Below are positions 15,173 to 24,216 of a DNA stretch of 34,796 nucleotides, piece by piece. The stretch spans positions 1 through 34,796 of the forward strand of contig JAQBNZ010000078.1 of the NCBI GenBank assembly GCA_028288285.1, given 5' to 3'. The notes beneath the pieces were generated by a model, which was not told the DNA's origin, did no database searches, and saw only the letters and a list, made by a program, of their open reading frames with translations. Position 1 is the first letter of the stretch. Every line of letters begins with the position of its first letter. Position numbers and translations under genes: made by a program. This DNA comes from Mucilaginibacter sp. GTDB taxonomy: Bacteria > Bacteroidota > Bacteroidia > Sphingobacteriales > Sphingobacteriaceae.

Positions 15173-18100
15173 ATGATAGCAGCGCCAACCAAAAAACAAT
15201 TATTCAATCTACGGTTAATGATTTTGATTGGGGTATGTTGTATGTTGTTTTTTTTAAACAGCTTATTTAACAAAGCGGTAATAGGCTATCGCCCGCTTTA
15301 TTATTTACTTATTATAACATTTGTTTATACCTCATTCAAAATTTTGTATGAATGGTATCATTACTGGTCAATTAAAGTGCCGCCGGCACCTGCAACAGTA
15401 AAAAATTATAGTGTAGATATTTTCACCACTTTTTTTAGCGGCGAGCCCTATGAAATGATTGTAGAAACGTTGGAGGCTATACAGGCAATAACGTATCCGC
15501 ATCAAACATATCTGTGCGATGAGGCAGACGACCCTTATTTGAAAGAAGTATGCAAACAACTGGGAGTGCATCATGTAACGCGGACTAATAAAATTGACGC
15601 CAAAGCCGGTAATATCAACAATGCCTTAAAGCAATCTAATGGTGAACTGTGCGTTGTGCTTGATCCTGACCATGTGCCTTTCCCCAATTTTCTTGATCCT
15701 ATTATTTCGCACTTTAACAATCCGGAGATAGGCTTTGTACAAATAGTTCAAGCCTATTCAAACCAGGATCAGGGTTGGATTGCCAAGGGCGCGGCACAAC
15801 AAACCTACCAGTTTTACGGCCCTATGATGATGACCATGAACGCATATGGAACGGTTCAGGCAATTGGGGCTAATTGTACTTTCAGGCGTACAGCTTTGGA
15901 ATCAATAGGCGGCCATGCTGCAGGGCTGGCCGAGGATATGCACACAGCTATGCAGCTGCATGCTAAAGGCTGGAAATCGGTATATGTGCCGGCTGTGTTA
16001 GCCAGAGGCTTGGTGCCGGCAACAATTTCAGCTTATTATAAGCAGCAATTAAAGTGGTCAAGGGGGGTATTTGAGTTGTTGGTTACTTCATATGTAAGCC
16101 TGTTTAAAAAATTTACCTGGCGGCAAAAGTTGCATTATGGTCTTACTCCTTTGTTTTATTTATCGGGCTTTATTTACCTCATAAATTTTTTAATTCCAAT
16201 TGCTTCACTTTTTGCCGATGTGTATCCGCTGTATATGGATTTTTCAACCTTTGCAATAATAAGCCTCCCTTTCATAACTTCAGTTATATTAATAAGGCAT
16301 TATGTTCAACGATGGGTAACGGAAGATAATGAACGCGGTTTCCATGTAATTGGCGGTCTTTTAATAATTGGTACATGGTGGGTTTTTATTGTAGGGTTTA
16401 TTTATACTATCATCAGAAAAAAAGTGCCTTATATACCTACACCTAAAGATATTTCAGAAGAGAATAATCTGGCTATCAACATTCCCAATATTTGTATATT
16501 AATTATTTCCATTATTGCCATAGCTTACGGGTTATATAACGACTGGAATCCTTTCACTTTTATTATGGCTGGTATATGCAGTGTAAACTGCTTTTTTATG
16601 GTTTTTATGCTGATGGCAAGTGAGCAATTAAAATTCCGCTCATCTCAGAACCGCTATAAGAACCTTTTTATAGTCTTAGATAATATCAGTTTGCTTAAAA
16701 AGCGTTTTTGGCTGCTAAGACGCAGAGTGTATTCGGGCATGCGAAGTGCGGGTCTTATGCTTATCGTCCTCACCATTTGCTTCAGTTTTTACGCGATTAA
16801 GCTTTCTGATCGTGAGTACAGTAAACCGGTAATTATTGGCAAGCAAAATATTTTTTTATCCGGCATATTTGCACCATCACAGGCTGACGGAGGATCTACC
16901 CCGATAGATACCGTTAAAGCCTATCAATCAAAGTACAAACTGCATTTTGATATTGTATCGTTCTACATTCCATGGGGCGACGAACAGAAATGTTTTGTTC
17001 CGGAGAAGGCAATGCAGGATGTTTATAAAAATAATTCTGTACCCATGATTACATGGGAGCCTTGGGAAACTTTGTTTGCAAAAGATGATAATGGCGGGCA
17101 ACCTTATAACGAAAAGTATGTTTTTGCCAATATAGTAAAGGGGCGTTTTGATAAATATATTCACAGTGTAGCCCTGCAGATGAAGGCCCTGCGCCGCCCG
17201 GTTTTTCTGCGGTTTGCGCATGAAGCCGATAATCCTTTTTATCCATGGTCGGCAACCGGTGGAAACACCCCGACTGAATTTAAGGCCGCCTGGAAGTATG
17301 TACATGATGCTTTTTTAAAAGATAATGTATACAATGTAACATGGGTTTGGAACCCCTGGAAGGCCGACGCTGCCGCCAATTACTTTCCGGGAAAAAATTA
17401 TGTGGACTGGATAGGTATAACAGGTTTAAATTATGGCGTATACAGTCCAGATAAAAAGTCATATTCTTTTGAACAGATCTTCAATCCCTTCCATAAGCTG
17501 CCTGTTATAAGATCAGGCATACCGGTTATGATTGCCGAAATGGGCACCTTACAGCAAAATGGCAACCAGCAGGAATGGCTAAATAACAGTGTAAAAGTAA
17601 TGAAGAAAAGTTTCCCGGAGATAAAGGGCTTTGTGCTATTTAATTCAGGCTTTGACAAAAATATGCCCGATGGCTCAACCGGAACGCTCAACTGGCGTTC
17701 TGCGCATGTAAACGGGCTATCGCAGCTGTTAAATACAAGAAAAAAAACAAAACTGATCGGCACGCCAGCTCAGCCCATCACCAGTATGGCAAATAGCAAT
17801 CTATCAGGTAATATAAGCTTTGCTTTTACGCGTGGGGTTATTTACACAAAAGGTCAAAATTGGTATGGTAACACATATGCACTAACAAAAAAAATTATAA
17901 CTGTCGATTTTACGAGCATAAAACAGGCCGGTATTAATACAGTAAGGCTATATGGCCCTAATGTTTATGACCGCACCACTTTTAAAATAGCGCATGAACA
18001 GGGATTAAAAATTCATTATAGTTTTTGGGTGCCCGATCCAATAATTTTCATTAATGACCCATCTTATCTGGCAGCACTTGCTAAAAAAATAAAGAAAACT

Positions 18101-18922
18101 GTTAACGAAAATAGAAACAACAAGGATATTGTTGCGTGGAACATTGGCAACAACGCAGTGCAGCAATTAGCTGATTATTATTACAAGCCAGATCTATTTT
18201 ATCGACAGCAAGCTTACATTAGTTGGTTAAGGCAGCTTGTAAGTTATATTAAAGCTGTTGATCCGGGCAGGGTGGTTACAACTGATGTGCTGGTATCTCC
18301 TACACTTAAAGAAACAATTGCCATGCTGCATGATGGCGTGCCTCAAATAGATTCATACGGCTTGATGCTGGATAACCTAAAAGATACTGCTCAGATAAAA
18401 CAATTAAATCAGCCTTATTATTTTAGTAATGTTGATACCAAATTGTATTTTAAACTTCCACATAATAATGCAGGTGTTTTTATTGGGAACTGGCAAGATC
18501 AGCAAACCGCATCAACAGTAACTTTTAATGGACTAAAAGATATATGGGGCCGCAACAAATCCGAATTTTACCAGTTGGTTAATAATTGGGATAAAAAAGT
18601 GGCATACACAAACCTGCCCGAAATAAAAATATTGCGCCCCTCATTAACTACCGAACCGGGTTTAACCTTACCTTATTATGCGCTGATAAACAAGAATGAA
18701 AACTGGCATTTAGCCCAATATCTACCCTCAGATTTAAATTTTGAATGGTATCAGGTTAAAACAGATGGCTGGGGAAACCCTGTGGCAATTAAGTTTTTGA
18801 GCAAAGGCGCTATGTTAAATTATACAATTCCTAACAATCCAGCCAATTATAGGCTGTACCTAATTGGCTCAAAAGGTAACAATATCACAACCGCATTATC
18901 CATATTAAATATTCCGCTGTGA
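15173..18922 (+). CDS. GT2 processive glycan synthase fused to GH26 and a degenerate GH2-like domain
   Basis: A 1249-aa fusion; the ATG at 15173 is preferred to the TTG before it. Two N-terminal membrane helices precede a cellulose-synthase-like GT2 domain: Asp116 (DEADD), KAGNINNAL, DXD at Asp164/Asp166 (LDPDHVP), catalytic-base Asp255 (AEDMHTA) and QQLKW (291-295), a variant of QXXRW. Five or six hydrophobic segments follow (about 320-555); an odd number would put the rest in the periplasm. Residues about 565-860 form a GH26 domain with acid/base Glu684 (RFAHEADN) and nucleophile Glu789 (IAEMG), both intact. Residues about 875-1249 repeat the fold of the upstream lipoprotein, but the acid/base is Asn994 (WNIGNNAV) and the nucleophile position is Asn1086 (YYFSNVD), so it should be inactive. 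There is no PilZ domain. The stop overlaps the next ATG by 1 bp. The product is probably a beta-linked hexose polymer (inference). Confidence 0.88.
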   Translation: MIAAPTKKQLFNLRLMILIGVCCMLFFLNSLFNKAVIGYRPLYYLLIITFVYTSFKILYEWYHYWSIKVPPAPATVKNYSVDIFTTFFSGEPYEMIVETLEAIQAITYPHQTYLCDEADDPYLKEVCKQLGVHHVTRTNKIDAKAGNINNALKQSNGELCVVLDPDHVPFPNFLDPIISHFNNPEIGFVQIVQAYSNQDQGWIAKGAAQQTYQFYGPMMMTMNAYGTVQAIGANCTFRRTALESIGGHAAGLAEDMHTAMQLHAKGWKSVYVPAVLARGLVPATISAYYKQQLKWSRGVFELLVTSYVSLFKKFTWRQKLHYGLTPLFYLSGFIYLINFLIPIASLFADVYPLYMDFSTFAIISLPFITSVILIRHYVQRWVTEDNERGFHVIGGLLIIGTWWVFIVGFIYTIIRKKVPYIPTPKDISEENNLAINIPNICILIISIIAIAYGLYNDWNPFTFIMAGICSVNCFFMVFMLMASEQLKFRSSQNRYKNLFIVLDNISLLKKRFWLLRRRVYSGMRSAGLMLIVLTICFSFYAIKLSDREYSKPVIIGKQNIFLSGIFAPSQADGGSTPIDTVKAYQSKYKLHFDIVSFYIPWGDEQKCFVPEKAMQDVYKNNSVPMITWEPWETLFAKDDNGGQPYNEKYVFANIVKGRFDKYIHSVALQMKALRRPVFLRFAHEADNPFYPWSATGGNTPTEFKAAWKYVHDAFLKDNVYNVTWVWNPWKADAAANYFPGKNYVDWIGITGLNYGVYSPDKKSYSFEQIFNPFHKLPVIRSGIPVMIAEMGTLQQNGNQQEWLNNSVKVMKKSFPEIKGFVLFNSGFDKNMPDGSTGTLNWRSAHVNGLSQLLNTRKKTKLIGTPAQPITSMANSNLSGNISFAFTRGVIYTKGQNWYGNTYALTKKIITVDFTSIKQAGINTVRLYGPNVYDRTTFKIAHEQGLKIHYSFWVPDPIIFINDPSYLAALAKKIKKTVNENRNNKDIVAWNIGNNAVQQLADYYYKPDLFYRQQAYISWLRQLVSYIKAVDPGRVVTTDVLVSPTLKETIAMLHDGVPQIDSYGLMLDNLKDTAQIKQLNQPYYFSNVDTKLYFKLPHNNAGVFIGNWQDQQTASTVTFNGLKDIWGRNKSEFYQLVNNWDKKVAYTNLPEIKILRPSLTTEPGLTLPYYALINKNENWHLAQYLPSDLNFEWYQVKTDGWGNPVAIKFLSKGAMLNYTIPNNPANYRLYLIGSKGNNITTALSILNIPL

Positions 18923-20649
18923 TGAGTTTACCAGTAAAGGTTAAAAAAATATGGGTTTATATTTATCTGTCTATTCTGATAATAGTTGTGGCAGGCGCTT
19001 ATATCGGCGGAAAACCCTATATCAAATCGGTGTTATTAAACGAATATTATGAAAGATTAAATGAACCCATAATAGGCATTTATGATAGGGGACATTCGTC
19101 TGTTACAAATTCTCCAGTAAATATTACGCATTGTACAGTTGTATGGAAAAATACAGCGATACATTTTAATGAAGAGTATTTAACAGAGACTTTAAAAAAG
19201 GGGAACACCTTGATAACTATTGAATCATGGTTGAAAAAATACATGGGAGGTCAAGATGCCAGGAATGTACTATATGAGACGTTAAACGGCAAGTTTAACC
19301 GCGATATTAAAGAACTGGGTAGTGCAATAGCTAAAACTAACAATGAAGTATACGTACGTTGGAACCCGGATATGGAAGTACCGGCTTATGAATATCCATG
19401 GCAGCTTCAATCTCCCGAACTATATATACAGGCGTTTAATTATGTGGCTTTAAAACTTAAAGCCATTGCTCCGCATGTTAAAATAGTTTGGGGGCCGTCG
19501 GGTTTCCCCGGTGATACAGAGTATTGGCCCGGCCCTGAGAATGTTGACCTGGTTAGCATAACGCTGGGAAGCAATTCTGAAAAAAAACAAACAGCCTATC
19601 CGTTAAAAACTGCTATTCCAGAAATGCTGCGGTTAAAACTGCACCGGATGCGTTTTATTAATAAACCTATTTTGGTGCTTGGCTCACCAACCATTAGTAA
19701 TGCCAATTTTAACAAGAATTGGCTTACACAGGAATATGCTTATATGGATAAATATAAAAGCACGGTTTACTCGCCAGAAAATTATGGATATAAAAGCGGG
19801 AGTAAGCCCGAAAGAGCTCATTTATCAATAGGCGTATTTGACCCCAACCGTAAGCTTATTCATAATCCGCATGTTTTGGTAGAGCATATTTTTACAGATT
19901 GGGGAGAGATACAACGGGGCGAATTCTCCAAAAAGTTCGACTCCATCATCAACAGACACCATGATGCCATTGTAACGATGGAGCCATGGCGTGATACCAG
20001 CAAGAAACCCGACTATAATGTGTTACAAAGTACACTTGATGGCCGCTATGACGGGTTATTAAAAGAATTGTACCGTGTAATTTCAAATCGCGGCCAAACG
20101 GTTTATTTGCGTTGGGCGCATGAAATGGAAATACCAATTCATCGTTATGCCTGGCAGAGCCAGGATCCGGTAACATACATCAACACTTTTAGGTATTTTA
20201 TGCAGTTTGATAAGGGCCATGCAAAAAATATACGTAGGGTATGGGGGCCTGCCGGAGATCGTGGCTCTGCAGACTGGTGGCCAGGCAATGATGTGGTTGA
20301 TTATATCAGTATAGCTATTTACGGCTTGCCGGATAAGAACATTAGCGACCCCAATAAACAGGAAGCCTTTAGCACTATATTTAACCGCAAATATTATCGC
20401 ATGCGGTTTTTAAACCGGCCTTTGTTTATAACGGAAATTGGTGTGAAAGGCCCGGAAGATTATCAAAGAAAGTGGCTTGAGGGCGCTGCCACAACACTCA
20501 CCCATAACCGGCATGTTTTTGGGGTGTGTTATTTTAATTTGTATGATAACCCCAAGGCCTGGGGTAACATTAAAGCCCCCGACTGGAGCATATCCCCTCA
20601 AAATATGCAGGTGTTCAGCAATTATTTCAAGATAGATAATAAGAAGTAG
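18922..20649 (+). CDS. Membrane-anchored protein with two GH26 domains, one degenerate
   Basis: A 575-aa protein with an N-terminal membrane anchor (residues 10-28) and two tandem GH26-like barrels in the periplasm. The ATG at 18922 shares its A with the synthase TGA (TGATG), so the genes are translationally coupled; a GTG three bases earlier is the alternative. Domain 2 (about 300-575) keeps acid/base Glu401 (RWAHEMEIP) and nucleophile Glu505 (FITEIG). In domain 1 (about 45-290) the same positions read RWNPDMEVP (Asp150, and Pro for the motif His) and LVLGSPT (Gly254). It should therefore not hydrolyse and may bind polymer. GH26 enzymes are mainly beta-mannanases, with some beta-1,3/1,4-glucanases. 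Likely role: trimming or release of the glycan made by the upstream synthase (inference). Confidence 0.85.
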   Translation: MSLPVKVKKIWVYIYLSILIIVVAGAYIGGKPYIKSVLLNEYYERLNEPIIGIYDRGHSSVTNSPVNITHCTVVWKNTAIHFNEEYLTETLKKGNTLITIESWLKKYMGGQDARNVLYETLNGKFNRDIKELGSAIAKTNNEVYVRWNPDMEVPAYEYPWQLQSPELYIQAFNYVALKLKAIAPHVKIVWGPSGFPGDTEYWPGPENVDLVSITLGSNSEKKQTAYPLKTAIPEMLRLKLHRMRFINKPILVLGSPTISNANFNKNWLTQEYAYMDKYKSTVYSPENYGYKSGSKPERAHLSIGVFDPNRKLIHNPHVLVEHIFTDWGEIQRGEFSKKFDSIINRHHDAIVTMEPWRDTSKKPDYNVLQSTLDGRYDGLLKELYRVISNRGQTVYLRWAHEMEIPIHRYAWQSQDPVTYINTFRYFMQFDKGHAKNIRRVWGPAGDRGSADWWPGNDVVDYISIAIYGLPDKNISDPNKQEAFSTIFNRKYYRMRFLNRPLFITEIGVKGPEDYQRKWLEGAATTLTHNRHVFGVCYFNLYDNPKAWGNIKAPDWSISPQNMQVFSNYFKIDNKK

Positions 20650-20831
20650 CTACAGGGTTCCTGTTATAGCAGTACTATTCATCTGTAAATCAGGCAGTCT
20701 CTTTAATGAGAAATCATAATACTGTGCCCAATTTGAGAAGCGTATTGTGTGAAATATGTAACCATAATGGCTTTACCCTTAATCACGCTTTCTCCTATAT
20801 TTAGTAATTATCAAACAATTACAACAGGCTT

Positions 20832-21380
20832 ATGATAGATACCCTTTTCACCCCGGCTGTAAACAAAGAACGGATAGTAAATGATCATTTAACAGAAAAT
20901 TTGTATAAAAATGGAGATGCTAATGAACCTATATCCGAGGTTGTTGGACAAAACTCTGTTAATGAGATTTTGGCAAATATACCCGTTATTGAACAAGAGC
21001 CACAAGCTGTACCTTCGTTTGTTAAAAAGAGATTAGATGGATGGTTTATAGCATTTTGGGGTTTTACAATTTGCCGTTATCTTTTTGGCATTGGAGGTAT
21101 TCTTTCAGCTACAATTGCTGCTGTATCTACCAATGCTGATGCCAGGACATATTTTAGTGTAACAGCCGCAATATGCATTGCTATTATAGGCTTTGTAAAG
21201 CCTGAGGATAGCTATAGAAGACATGTTGTAGCATGGCGTTACCTTGATGCCAAGGTTAACCTATACGCATATAGGTTGATATCAATTAAAGAATTGCTTG
21301 ATGCTATGAGTGAAGCAGAACAAATGATAGACTTAACTCAAAGGAATATCAGAACTCATACTGGAAGCTCTGATCGATAA
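20832..21380 (+). CDS. Small membrane protein, possibly SLATT/DUF4231-like
   Basis: A 182-aa protein with a soluble, acidic N-terminus (1-65), then a long hydrophobic hairpin (about 71-99, WFIAFWGFTICRYLFGIGGI onward) and a further helix (107-122, YFSVTAAICIAIIGFV). A cytoplasmic helical tail follows, PEDSYRRHVVAWRYLDAKVN. Two or three membrane helices followed by a helix with spaced Trp/Leu/Tyr resemble SLATT/DUF4231 membrane proteins, but I cannot confirm this. It lies 182 bp after the glycan locus in the same orientation and could be independent. Its stop codon is 12 bp from that of the convergent oxidoreductase gene. Confidence 0.65.
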   Translation: MIDTLFTPAVNKERIVNDHLTENLYKNGDANEPISEVVGQNSVNEILANIPVIEQEPQAVPSFVKKRLDGWFIAFWGFTICRYLFGIGGILSATIAAVSTNADARTYFSVTAAICIAIIGFVKPEDSYRRHVVAWRYLDAKVNLYAYRLISIKELLDAMSEAEQMIDLTQRNIRTHTGSSDR

Positions 21381-21392
21381 CCGTCATATCGC

Positions 21393-22829
21393 TCATTTTA
21401 TCCCAAACACATTCTTTAACACCCGCTTTGCTGCGTAATATCCGCACATGCCATGCACACCACCACCCGGAGGGGTTGATGATGAACAAATGTACAGGCC
21501 TTTAGCAGATGTTTTATAAGGCGACCAGCGCAAGGCTGGGCGAGTAAATAACTGGCCTATATCAATAATCCCTCCGTTGATATCGCCACCAATGTAATTA
21601 GGGTTATGTTCCTGCATTTGTGCAGTATTGAAGGTATGCTTTGCCAGGATAGTTTCTTTAAATCCGGGCGCAAAACGCTCTATCTGGTTCTCAATAATGG
21701 CGGTCATGTCTTTTGTTGAGCCGTTAGGTACATGGCAATAGGCCCAGGCGGTGTGCTTGCCTTCAGGTGCGCGGGATGTATCAAGCAGACTTTGCTGTGC
21801 CAATAATACATAAGGTCTATCTGAATGCTGGCCGTTTGCGGGAGCTTTTTCTGACGCCACAATTTCTTCCAGTGTACCGCCAATATGTACAGTCCCAGCT
21901 TTGCGGCAATCGTTTGCTGCGAAGGGGATGGGAGCATCGAGCGCCCAGTCAATTTTAAAAACACCATCACCATACCTGTAGCGTTCCAATTGCCATTTAT
22001 ATATGGGAGAGAATTTATGACCGGCTATCTGCAATAATTGTTTGGGCGTTATATCAAATAACACCGCATGTGCAGATGGCAGCTGCTGTAAGGATGTTAC
22101 ATAAGTATCCGTTTGGATCTTTCCGCCTAATGATAAAAAATAAGAAGCCAGCGCATTGGCAATTTGCTGTGATCCACCCTTAGGTACAGGCCAGCCACCT
22201 AAATGGGCATTGGCCATTAATACCAGCCCAATAGCCGATGTGGCAATATTGTTTAAAGGTTGTATTGCATGTGCTGCCATACCTGCAAACAACCCTTTTG
22301 CTTCCATGGTTTTAAACCGTTTTGCCAGTAAGGTTGCAGGCTGCAATGCATTTAAGCCAAATTTTGCCATTGCAAGTGGTTCTTTTGGAAAATGCAGCGG
22401 GCCTAATACATCAGGCGCCAATGCGGGCCAGCTTTTTACAAGGGGCCTAAACAAATCAAGATAAGTTTGAGCATCATTTCCCAGTAACCGGGCGGTTTCA
22501 TCAATTGAACGCTTAACTATTGCAGCAGTGCCATTATCAAAAGGGTGTGCAGCATCAACTTCAGGATACAGATATTCCAATCCATAGTTATGCAGCGGTA
22601 ATGTTTTAAAAAATGGTGAGCCGGCTGCCAGGGGGTGTACAGCCGAGCAAATATCATGTTTAAAGCCGGGAAGGGTAAGCCCGGCAGTGCGCAGGCCGCC
22701 GCCTATGGTATGCTTTGCCTCTAAAATAAGTACCGAAAGCCCATGTTGTTGCAAAAATATACCCGCAGCCAGGCCATTAGGCCCTGATCCTATTATTACC
22801 GCGTCGTAATCGCGCTTATCAAGCTTCAT
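21393..22829 (-). CDS. Phytoene-desaturase/PYROXD2-type FAD oxidoreductase
   Basis: FAD-dependent amine-oxidase-superfamily protein of 478 aa. The N-terminal dinucleotide motif is VIIGSGPNGLAAGIFLQQHG, followed by LEAKHTIGGGLRTAGLTLPG. The C-terminus carries the CrtI/PYROXD2-type signature (GLYICSSSTPPGGGVHGMCG). The middle has PVPKGGSQQIANALASYF, also usual in the family. There are no neighbouring carotenoid genes (crtB, crtY), so a carotenoid role is not supported by context. The PYROXD2-like branch, with uncharacterised substrates, is the safer call. It is monocistronic and divergent from the response regulator at 23366. Confidence 0.88.
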   Translation of the reverse strand: MKLDKRDYDAVIIGSGPNGLAAGIFLQQHGLSVLILEAKHTIGGGLRTAGLTLPGFKHDICSAVHPLAAGSPFFKTLPLHNYGLEYLYPEVDAAHPFDNGTAAIVKRSIDETARLLGNDAQTYLDLFRPLVKSWPALAPDVLGPLHFPKEPLAMAKFGLNALQPATLLAKRFKTMEAKGLFAGMAAHAIQPLNNIATSAIGLVLMANAHLGGWPVPKGGSQQIANALASYFLSLGGKIQTDTYVTSLQQLPSAHAVLFDITPKQLLQIAGHKFSPIYKWQLERYRYGDGVFKIDWALDAPIPFAANDCRKAGTVHIGGTLEEIVASEKAPANGQHSDRPYVLLAQQSLLDTSRAPEGKHTAWAYCHVPNGSTKDMTAIIENQIERFAPGFKETILAKHTFNTAQMQEHNPNYIGGDINGGIIDIGQLFTRPALRWSPYKTSAKGLYICSSSTPPGGGVHGMCGYYAAKRVLKNVFGIK

Positions 22830-23365
22830 AAACTGAAATATCTATACGCCATATTATCTATCTGAATAAAACTCATGCAATGGTAACGAAAGTATAATAA
22901 TAACAAAACCTAAAAGCACAATGGTACAGTCTTCGGGAATTAAATTTTTCCCATGATCTATTTTTGTGGATTCGATTGAATAATTTAATACATGTAAAAC
23001 TAAATGTTTAAGGTATATAAGTTAATAAATTTCTGCGGCCTTCAACCAGGGGATATTCCATAATCTCTTCTTTAGCTAATAAATAGCAGTTATTTTATAT
23101 AATAGTATTTTTTTTCAACTATTCATTAATTTTTCCTTTTCGGGGCTGTATATTAAATTAATTCCCGAAACCATTTGTTCCCGACATACGGGACAAACCT
23201 CATATCATGGCTGCTAAGGAAAGCGATTTAGAGTACTGGCTGAGTAATAGTAGTGAGATTACATATTCGCAAAAAAACTGGGCAGGAAGCTTATTTTCAT
23301 CATTCTGGGTTAGCTACTCAATTCAAAAATTCTTCAAAATTTGCCTGTATTTTAGAAGAAAAACT
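22830..23365. promoter_or_regulatory. Divergent intergenic region with paired inverted 12-mers
   Basis: No credible gene lies here, though the response-regulator frame stays open back to 23207. TTCGGGAATTAA (22932-22943) recurs as its exact reverse complement TTAATTCCCGAA (23158-23169), so each copy faces the gene on its own side. A hairpin (TTTG, bulged T, TCCCG with CGGGA, CAAA at 23174-23197) follows the second copy. These could be sites for a shared regulator; the response regulator next door is one candidate. Confidence 0.35.
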
Positions 23366-24040
23366 ATGAAAATACTAATCATAGAAGATGAGGCCGGCTT
23401 AAGGGAAAGCATTGAAGCTTATTACAATGAAGAAGGCTGTGTTTGCGAGACTGCATATGATTTTGTTTCAGCTATGGCCAAAGTAAGTCTTTACCGGTAT
23501 GACTGCATTGTACTTGACATTACCCTGCCAAATGGCAGCGGGCTACATATCCTTAAATACGTAAAAGAACACCGGCATCCGGATGGTATCCTTATTATCT
23601 CTGCCAGAAGCTCCCTGAGCGACCGGTTAACGGGTCTTGACATGGGTGCTGATGATTATCTGACCAAGCCTTTTCATCTTTCTGAGCTTAAGGCCCGAGT
23701 AGCAGCTATTGTTAGACGTAAATCATTTAATGACACCAACACCATGATTTTTAACGAGATATGTATTGATTTTTCTGCAAAAGAAGTAAAGATTCATAAG
23801 GAGGTGATTAAATTTACCCGTAAAGAATACACTTTGTTTTTGTATTTTATTGCTAATAAAGGTAAAGTGGTCTCTAAAAATGCAATTGCAGAGCACTTAT
23901 GGGGAGACGGTATGGATATTGCGGATAACTTTGATTTTATCTATTCACATGTGAAAAATATTCGGAAAAAAATGATAGAGGCGGGTTGTAAGGATTATAT
24001 ACAGGCGGCTTATGGTATGGGTTATAAATTTACCGGGTAA
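23366..24040 (+). CDS. OmpR/PhoB-family response regulator, orphan
   Basis: Two-domain response regulator of 224 aa. The ATG at 23366 is chosen because the receiver begins at once (MKILIIEDEAGLRESI); an in-frame ATG at 23207 would add 53 unrelated residues. Receiver residues: Glu7/Asp8, phosphoacceptor Asp51 (CIVLDITLPNGSG), Ser79 and Lys101 (DDYLTKPF). The output is a winged helix (EVIKFTRKEYTLFLYFIANK, then VSKNAIAEHLWG and SHVKNIRKKM ending AAYGMGYKF). No histidine kinase is adjacent. TolC, adaptor and RND genes follow on the same strand after 176 bp, and they are the obvious candidate targets. Confidence 0.93.
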   Translation: MKILIIEDEAGLRESIEAYYNEEGCVCETAYDFVSAMAKVSLYRYDCIVLDITLPNGSGLHILKYVKEHRHPDGILIISARSSLSDRLTGLDMGADDYLTKPFHLSELKARVAAIVRRKSFNDTNTMIFNEICIDFSAKEVKIHKEVIKFTRKEYTLFLYFIANKGKVVSKNAIAEHLWGDGMDIADNFDFIYSHVKNIRKKMIEAGCKDYIQAAYGMGYKFTG

Positions 24041-24216
24041 TAAAAACTGCTAACTTTAATATCAATCAGGTTATTAAAAGAATTTACAAATCAAATGGAT
24101 CATCTACGGCATTTATGCGGTTCATTTATACTACCTTCAAATACACAAAATTTATCCAGAATTGGAAAGGATCTTTATAAAGAAATTATCTAAATTGCTC
24201 ACAAGCCAAAACCCGA

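Noticed and set aside
20650..20690. Hairpin after the double-GH26 gene as terminator
   Set aside because: CAGG/CCTG pairing is short, needs a bulge to extend, and no T tract follows.
21767..22464. Plus-strand frames inside the FAD oxidoreductase gene
   Set aside because: They are antisense to a full-length conserved enzyme and show no recognisable domain or start context.
23207..23365. N-terminal extension of the response regulator
   Set aside because: The 53 extra residues resemble no domain and contain the intergenic hairpin's flank; receivers start within a few residues of the ATG, as from 23366.
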